A DNA stretch of 64,000 nt, from positions 23,869,001 to 23,933,000 of the forward strand of contig NC_083389.1 of assembly GCF_031755915.1 (NCBI RefSeq). The letters are read 5' to 3'. The notes beneath the pieces are model-generated. The model was not told where the DNA came from. It did no database searches and saw nothing but the letters and a program-made list of their open reading frames with translations. The stretch comes from Ziziphus jujuba. Taxonomy: Eukaryota; Streptophyta; Magnoliopsida; Rosales; Rhamnaceae. The translations under genes and the position numbers were made by a program. Shown here one piece after another: positions 57,594 to 64,000 of this stretch (the stretch's first letter is position 1; every line of letters begins with the position of its first letter).

Positions 57594-57963
57594 GATGATC
57601 CTAAATTAAGGATGATCAACTGGAAAGTTATACAAAAGGCACACCATAGACATTTGTGGAATGTTCTTGAAAAGATAGAGGAGAATGATGAAGTTGAAAC
57701 ATCAATACTGGATGCATATCAGGAGGATGAGCCATTAGATGTGCCTAAGGAGTTGATAGTGAGTTAAACGAGCTTCATCTTCAACGAGTTGATGTTGAAC
57801 CAGACATTGTTGAATATGTTGAATCTAATTTTACAACATCAAATGATGATGATGATGATGATGATAATTTTACATATGATGGAAGTGAGAATAAGATGTG
57901 TGGTGATAATTGTGCATCTAATAGTGAAGATTATGTGTTGACAGATGAAGACAATAGTAATTA
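57594..57963 (+). pseudogene. CACTA TNP2-type transposase, C-terminal end
   Basis: Continues the gene cut at 53454: DPKLRMINWKVIQKAHHRHL, then DAYQEDEPLDVPKELIVS, where one frameshift leads to ELHLQRVDVEPDIVEYVES and an acidic end with a GAT repeat (57845-57866, poly-Asp). This acidic C-terminus (Q-N-E-P/Q-E-D-E-P..., then D/E-rich) is usual for plant TNP2 proteins. Stop TAA at 57961-57963. Confidence 0.75.
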
Positions 57964-58429
57964 ATTAATAAAATTACATTATAATAAATCAGTGTGATGC
58001 TATGTCATTTCAATTAGCATTGTTAGTTGTTTTTTTTTAATATATTTTTGTTGTATTTTTTTATTTTTGCTGGAATTTATTTGTGTTGTATTTTGGTACA
58101 TTAAAATACGTTCCTTGGAAATATTAAATAAAGTATTTATATATTAATGTATTAATATACTAACATAAATTTATTAATTTAAATGAATAAATCAAAACAT
58201 GGTCGTACTCGACTTGGTGCCCATGGCCACGGCAATAGTCGTGGCCATGGTCATGGACATAGCATTTCAGTGCAAACCTTTCAATTATGATCATTTCAAC
58301 TTCGAGCATACCAGATCCAAGCTTTTCAATTCCATCTTCTCCATCTACTCTATCTGTTTCACTTACTGCATCTTCCAGTCCTCATAGTAGCACAAGTACA
58401 TTTAAAATTGATTATTTAACACATTATAT

Positions 58430-60063
58430 ATATATATATATATTAATCATAAGCATTTTGGTTTAAAAAATTTTAAATCTTAAATTATAATTAATAAGTT
58501 CATATACTCATATATACATATCAACTATAACATTACAATATGCAAAACTTATGACAAAACTATACATATGGATGCTACACAAAAGTTTTTAAAAATAAAT
58601 ATTGAATTTTTTAAAATTATTGTATGGTCAACTTAATGAATTTTTTTTAAATAAATTAAAAATAGGATGGTCTATTTTTAAGAAAAAAAATTACATATAT
58701 ATTAATTTTGTTTTTAAATAATTGCCTAAATCATAAAGTACTAATTCCTAATTGATAATTGAAATAATCTTAAAAAACCATCAACCTATATATTGAAAAT
58801 TAAAAGAATAATAAGGCAAACATATAATCACTTCAATATAATACTTAAATTATAGTACCTAAATAAAATTATCTAAATTCACATATAAGTCATATATACA
58901 TATCAAATATAAACTTTTTGTATATAAACCATATTATAAAATTATATAAATGCATATTACACCAAAACTTTTAAAAATTAATATTGAATTTTTTAAAATT
59001 ATTGTATGTTAATCTTGTTGATTTTTTTAAGAAAATAAAATTACAAATTGCATGGTTTGTTTTTAAGGAAAAAAATAAATTATATTTATATTCAATTTGT
59101 TTTTAAATAGTTGCTTAAATCATAAGGTACTATTTCCTAATTGATAATTGAAATAATCTTAAAAAACCATCAAACTATATAATGAAAATTAAAAGGATGA
59201 TAAAATTATAATCACTTCAATATAATACTTAAATTATAGTATCTAAATAAAATTATCTAAATTCACATACATAGTCATACATGCATATCAAATATAAACT
59301 TATTGTTTGTTAACCATATTATAAAATTATATATATGCATATTACACCAAAACTTTTAAAAATTAATGTTGAATTTTTAAAAATAATTGTTTGTTAAACT
59401 TGTTGATTTTTAAAAAATAAAATTAAAAATTGCATGGTTTGTTTTTAAGGAAAAATTAAATTTTATTCATATTAATTTTGCTTTTAAATAGATGCTTAAA
59501 TCGTAAAGTACTAGTTCCTAATTGATAATTGAAATAATCTTAAAACCCCATCAAACTAGATATTGAAAATTAAAAGCATAATATAATAAACATATAATCA
59601 CTTCAATATAATACTTAAATTCTAATATCTAAATAAAATTATCTAAATTTATGTATATAGTCATATGGACATATCAAATAAAAACTTGTTATATGTTAAC
59701 CATATTATAAAATTACATATATGCATATAACACCAAAATTTTTAAAAATTAATATTGAATTTTTTAAAACTTATGAATTTAAAAAAAAAAAATTAAAAAT
59801 TGGAGAGACATTTTTAAGGAAAAAAATTGCATTTATATCATTTTTGTTTTTAAATAGTTGCTAAATCATAAATTACTAGTTCCTAATTGATAATTGAAAT
59901 AATCTTAGAAAACCATCAAACTATATATTGAAAATTAAAAGCACAAGGCAAACATATAATCACTCCAATATAATACTTAAATTATAGTATTTAAATAAAA
60001 TTATCTTAATTCACATGTATAGTCATATGTACATGTCAAATATAATTTTAATAATTAATATAA
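58430..60063. repeat. Tandem array, unit about 385 bp, at least 4 copies
   Basis: A landmark close to AAAACTTTTAAAAATTAATA recurs at 58581, 58974, 59349 and 59735, spacing 393, 375 and 386 bp. Other shared marks are CTAATTGATAATTGAAATAA, TCACTTCAATATAATACTTA and CATATTATAAAATTA. Units differ by substitutions and small indels. A further partial unit is split by the 9 bp-TSD element and resumes at 61073-61120. The array lies within intron 1 of the TNPA-type gene. Confidence 0.85.
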
Positions 60064-61072
60064 TAGCAAAATGCACTTTGATACCTTCTATATTTGCCAA
60101 ATTTTTAACTTAGGGGCTGTAAAAAAAAAAAATTAATATTTAATACCCTTTACTACAAAAACTGTCAAAGTTTAACATTTATCATTAAAAATTGGTCACG
60201 TACGTGACCTATAAATTTATTTGTCTAATTTTTCAAATTATTTTAATAGGAATAACCATAAAACTTAAAAAACCAAAACGAGTCATTTTATCCTTCTTCT
60301 TCTCCATCTTCTTCTTCTTCGTTGCACTTTAAGGTTCTAATCAAATGGCATTTGTGAATTTTCAATTGCCAATACCTGCCACCCTTGGATCTTGACAAGC
60401 TTTCGAAGTGAATCAGTTGGGTAATTATGGTAGGATGTCTTGTTGATAAGTTTACAAGTATTCTTAATTATTTTTACAATTATGGTGGCTGGGATCCATT
60501 TCAGAGTAGGCAAGGTTCTAATCTAGGTGTGTTTAGGGGACTTAGAGGTTGGACCATCATCGAAAATCAAATCTCTCAAATTTCTCTTTGCCTTAACTCA
60601 AGGCTAAAAACTGGAATCTCTTTAACTTCTCACTTTGTAAGGAAATTTTTGATTTTCTCACTCTCAACTCTGGTTGATGTGCCGACGGATGTAGTAGAAA
60701 AGTGGGGCATTTTGGTCGAGTTGCTTAGGCTCTGATATATAACAAGAGTAAAGTTATTTAAGTGTAACCGTCCAAAAATTATTTTTACGAGTTCGATAGA
60801 ATGGTTGGATTCAACAAAGGAGGAGAAGAAGGACAAAAAGGGTGCGTTCTAATTTTTTCGTGTTTTATTATTATTATTATTTTCTCAATATAATTCCAAA
60901 AATTAAAAGGAAAATTAGAAAATTAAATTTATTGGTCATGTGACCAGTTTTTCACGGTAAATGTTAAAATTTGACGGTTTTGATAATAGAGGGTATTAAA
61001 AGTTAAAAATTTATTTACAGCCCTTAAGTTAAAACTTGTTGAACATACAGGATACCAAAGTGTATTTTGCCC
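60064..61072. mobile_element. Non-autonomous Mutator-like element (1009 bp, 9 bp TSD)
   Basis: Inverted ends TAGCAAAATGCACTTTGATA... and (right, complement) GGGCAAAATACACTTTGGTA... pair over roughly 140 bp, including TTTTTAACTTAGGGGCTGTA-like and GGTCACGTACGTGACC-like parts. A perfect 9 bp direct repeat TTAATATAA flanks it (60055-60063, 61073-61081). Long inverted ends with a 9 bp duplicate indicate the Mutator superfamily. The interior has one frame (60427-60735) without a transposase motif, so it depends on another element. It is inserted in the 385 bp array. Confidence 0.82.
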
Positions 61073-62636
61073 TTAATATAAATTACATTTATATTAAGTT
61101 TGTTTTTAAATAATTGCTTAAATTAGTGTTCTTAATTTTATATTACCTATGTAGCTGTTTTAGCTGTTTATTTAATATTTTCAGCATCTCATTCGCAAAG
61201 TGAAAATGTTAGGAAATGGACTATTGGCAAAGGAAGTACGGCTATGGTTGCAAATATGGGGAGGTTATAGGTAGAAATGGATAATGACATAAGGAGGCTC
61301 ATAAATGACAATATTTCAAATAAATTTTTGAGTGAGTGTGGTTATCTTGTTAGAAAGCATGTTCCTTTTCAAGTTGAGACATGGATAAAGATTAATAAGA
61401 ATGTGAAAAAAAGAATCCGAGATCTTCTATAAGTATTTCTAATTATTTCTAACTAACATTTTAATTATCATAGTAATGTTGTTTTCAATAATTTGTATTT
61501 TTATTTATAACTATTATTTATTTTGCAATTTAAGTCTAACATAGACCTACAAAATGATAATAATATTAAATATATCAATCACATAATAAGCAAGTCATAT
61601 AGTGATTTTCATCACAGACTCCATAATCATTTTTTGGAATTTAAGACAGCTGAGGAAGCTAAGCAATCTACTTTTTCCTTAAGCTTAAAAGAGGAGGATT
61701 GGCTTTATCTATGTGACTTCTTTAACACAATAAAAAATATCCAGTATATATGATTAATATTTATTATTTTTACGGTTAGTATATTATATTTTCAAATTAA
61801 TTAAAGTTATTGTTTCATACGTAGTATCGTTCATAAATAAACACAGAAAATCATGAAAATGGGCCTTATAGTCATTAAGGAGGATCAAAACCCTTTGTGT
61901 ATCATCTTCAAGAAAATTCAAAGGTATATATATATATATATAATTTTTTCAAATTCAATAATTAAAAATTAATATTAATAATGTGCTTATTTATTAATTT
62001 TATGTAAATTAAATTTTTATGAATAAGCAGAATATTCTTTAAGGACAAACGCAAGGACATTTGGATTGTTTTCATAATATGTATTATCATGATAAAAAAA
62101 AAAAGTCGGATCAATGAGACAATTCAACAAAGATATGTATGTAAATAATTTTTCTAGTATATAGTTAATAATTTACAATTTGTTTAATTTGTGGATGAAA
62201 AATATATTCATATATTTTATTTGTTTGTAGGAGGACATGCATGAGATGTTCACAAAGATATTTTATATTTTATTCAAAGATGTTCACAGCTTGAGGAAAG
62301 ATCAAAGACAATGGATGAGAATGTGATTGCTGATGAAGTTTTGGGAACTAGATCAGGATTATACTTGGCATGGGTTCAAAACCAACCTCATCGTATGCTC
62401 GTAACGGACAATCATCACCAGGTACAATTGATTTGCATAAGCGAATGACAAGTTTGAAAGAAGAATATGACTCATACAGACACCAAACTAAAGAATGGAT
62501 GTCAAAGTATAAAGAATAGATGAGTCAAAGGAGAAAGATTCTACAATAATTTATGGCAGAGAACTCTTGCTTTGGTGATAGTACATTTTTTAGTAGGTTT
62601 CATTTTCCTCCTCCACCATCTCCATCACTTCCATGA

Positions 62637-62729
62637 GCTGCTTGTTGACATTATTTAATGTTGTTTTACTGTAGTGGATGTTATAAGTCTTAGTACCACG
62701 TGTGTTCATATTTATTATTAATGTTGTAG
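62637..62729 (+). other. CACTA 3' flank up to gypsy F; possible CACTA terminus
   Basis: Ninety-three bases between the TNPA stop and gypsy F. They end AATGTTGTAG, followed by TG of the LTR. TTGTAGTG is the complement of the CACTA terminus CACTACAA, so F may have landed at the very end of the CACTA element. Its two last bases cannot be told from the LTR's own TG. Confidence 0.3.
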
Positions 62730-63886
62730 TGATACGAACCTAGGTCGATTTTCTCCTAAACCAGTATTATACTAGTCCGGATCGAAATTAAGTTTAGATT
62801 CTTATGGTCACCTTGATCCCTAATCAACTTGTGATTAGAAACCTTGGTATATGATAAAGACGCCACAATAGATGATCGATGTCCTATTGATAAGTCAAAC
62901 TAAAACACTTGATCTCTATTAAGTGTTTTAGGTGTTCAAAGAGAATAAAGAGAATTTTTTTCATAATAATTTTTAAATAACATTCTAAGCTTTCTTTCCA
63001 TTGAAAAATAAGTCCTTAAATATGCTAAAATTAGAAGAAAAAAAAACTCTAAATCAACTATGGTAATTTCAAAAAACAAGGATTAGGAAACAAAGGTGTA
63101 GAAACTATGATGTGGCCGAAATTCAAAACTTTCTTAATCTAATTTGAATTAATTAATTCCTTAATTTTGAAATAGAAACTAATTAATTTATAATCAAAAT
63201 AATAAAATATCAAACTTCCTAAAGTAATTTGTCCATTAATTAAATAAACAAAAACCAAAAGAATATACTAATTTCTTAAAACAAAAGTCAAATTTCAGAT
63301 TAGGAAACTAGTTGACTACTTTTACAACTAAGCTGTTTTTGTCCAATCACCGGCTAGTTTAGGCTCCAAATCAGCTTCAATATGCCATGTAGGATGCCAA
63401 ATAGAATTAATATTGGTTCTCATATGTTTCAATTGATTGAAATAAGAAAAACTTGCTTGAACAACAAGAAACATCAATCCCAGCACCATTTACCAAAATG
63501 GTGCATTTTCAGCCAAAGTGAAGGCTTATGCGCAAATGTGCTGTTTGGTCACTCTTGCTTTTGCCTTGACATGATTCCATGGCCTTTTGGTGATCCCACT
63601 CTCATTCATAAGCTAACAAACTAATCCCTTGCTACGCAAAACCCATAGATGCTCCAAAATAGCTTGTCAGGTCCATATCCGCCTTTATAACTTGGATGCA
63701 TAAGACGGGCCTTGGATCTTTGAGTATTGTCATGCTCTCTTAAGTTTAAATTATACCATGTATAAAGCTAACCAGGTTGTCTTTGAATCTCTTAGCTTGT
63801 GCCCTCGTGATTGCCTCCTCTTGATTTGTACAGGATCAGCACCTCAGCAGGTAGTCGGTTGTACGACTACCGGCGAACTCTCATCA
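62730..63886 (-). repeat. 3' LTR of gypsy F (1157 bp)
   Basis: Minus strand TGATGAGAGTTCGCC at 63886 to TTCGTATCA at 62730. The polypurine tract CAAGAGGAGGAGAA (minus) is at 63887-63900. The predicted target duplicate is TGTAG (62725-62729); its partner lies beyond the window. Confidence 0.9.
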
Positions 63887-64000
63887 TTCTCCTCCTCTTG
63901 AAAAAGATTGGCTCTCAAATTAAAGTCATCACCTGTAGCAAATGGAGATAAGTCAGCAACATTAAATGTAGCATTCACATTATACTCAAATGGTAAGTCA
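63887..64000 (-). pseudogene. gypsy F Pol, C-terminal part (runs off window)
   Basis: Minus strand reads EYNVNATFNVADLSPFATGD, then DFNLRANLFQEEEND, the segment after the GPY/F module in copies A and B, and continues into the LTR. No stop in the 38 codons visible. The rest of element F lies past 64000, so whether it is intact cannot be judged. Confidence 0.82.

Larger units (their letters stand above)
58183..62636 (+). pseudogene. CACTA TNPA-type gene, six recognisable exons
   Basis: Second CACTA protein, which binds element ends. Exon 1, 58183-58395: NKSKHGRTRLGAHGHG, then SRGHGHGHSISVQTFQ, donor GTACAT. Exon 2, 61185-61432: SHSQSENVRKW, GYLVRKHVPFQVETW, donor GTATTT. Exon 3, 61535-61743: SNIDLQNDNNIKYINHIISK, LSLKEEDWLYLCDFF. 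Exon 4, 61825-61923: INTENHENGPYSH, stop, GGSKPFVYHLQENSK. Exon 5, 62031-62136: GQTQGHLDCFHNMYYHDKKK. Exon 6, from 62231: MDENVIADEVLGTRSGLYLA, then a frameshift and SSPGTIDLHKRMTSLKEEYD, ending PPPPSPSLP at 62636. This is the Ptta/En/Spm (Transposase_24) pattern. Splice sites look intact, but several in-frame stops and one frameshift show decay. Intron 1 is about 2.8 kb and holds a tandem array and another transposon. Confidence 0.75.

Noticed and set aside
61523..61753. Stand-alone small gene
   Set aside because: Bounded by splice-like AG and GT at 61534 and 61744 and continuous with neighbouring TNPA-type exons, so it is exon 3 of that gene.
1..64000. tRNA, rRNA, CRISPR, bacterial operons, endogenous pararetrovirus
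   Set aside because: No cloverleaf, rRNA segment or regular repeat-spacer array was recognised. Reverse-transcriptase-bearing parts have integrase and LTRs, or LINE architecture, rather than a caulimovirus gene order.

Overview
This 64 kb window looks like repeat-choked nuclear DNA from a flowering plant, probably a eudicot. It is AT-rich, has almost no host genes, and is built mainly of nested, decayed transposable elements: Ty3/gypsy, Ty1/copia, an L1-type LINE, CACTA (En/Spm), a PIF/Harbinger fragment, a TRIM and two foldback elements. Nothing prokaryotic is present, and I recognised no tRNA, rRNA or CRISPR.

One Ty3/gypsy family dominates. Its LTRs are about 1.0-1.15 kb, start TGATGAGAATCC and end TTCGTATCA. 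The primer site resembles TGGTATCAAAGCC and the polypurine tract resembles AAGAGGAGGGGAA. Pol reads through the polypurine tract and about 96 codons into the 3' LTR. Copies are: A (1-5169, +, 5' end outside the window); B (6420-17061, -, complete ends, TSD ATTTG); solo LTRs at 19641-20758 and 42133-43263 (TSD TTCTC); a complex array C/D/E (20937-33400, +); and F (62730 to the window end, -). All internal regions I could read carry stops or frameshifts.

Layout. 1-5169: gypsy A. 5170-6419 and 17062-17470: the two halves of one LINE 3' end, split by gypsy B. Inside B's gag lies a 2.9 kb solo LTR of a second family (11707-14622, TSD TCATT). 17471-20936: sparse DNA and a copia gag relic carrying a solo gypsy LTR. 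20937-33400: gypsy C/D/E, whose last LTR carries a complete 391 bp TRIM (TSD CAATC). 33422-34071: a foldback MITE. 34072-42132: lower-density DNA with the only likely host gene (36443-36912, -, a two-exon secreted-peptide precursor), a transposon-like degenerate coding region, a copia 3' end and a Harbinger fragment. 44181 to about 62730: remains of a CACTA element with a TNP2-type gene (50259-53454 plus 57594-57963) and a TNPA-type gene (58183-62636, six recognisable exons). It has been opened by a copia fragment, a 4.1 kb solo LTR (53455-57593, TSD GATGA), a 385 bp tandem array and a 1.0 kb element with a 9 bp TSD.

Insertion order can be read from the junctions: LINE, then gypsy B, then the 2.9 kb LTR; CACTA, then the 4.1 kb LTR; gypsy E, then the TRIM. 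The many CAA-to-TAA, TGG-to-TAG and CGA-to-TGA changes are what long-term cytosine methylation would produce. No new functional system is evident. The points most worth a second look are the LTR-encoded Pol tail, the CpG-decayed zinc-knuckle codon, the tandem array inside a TNPA intron, the TRIM, and the small secreted-peptide gene.
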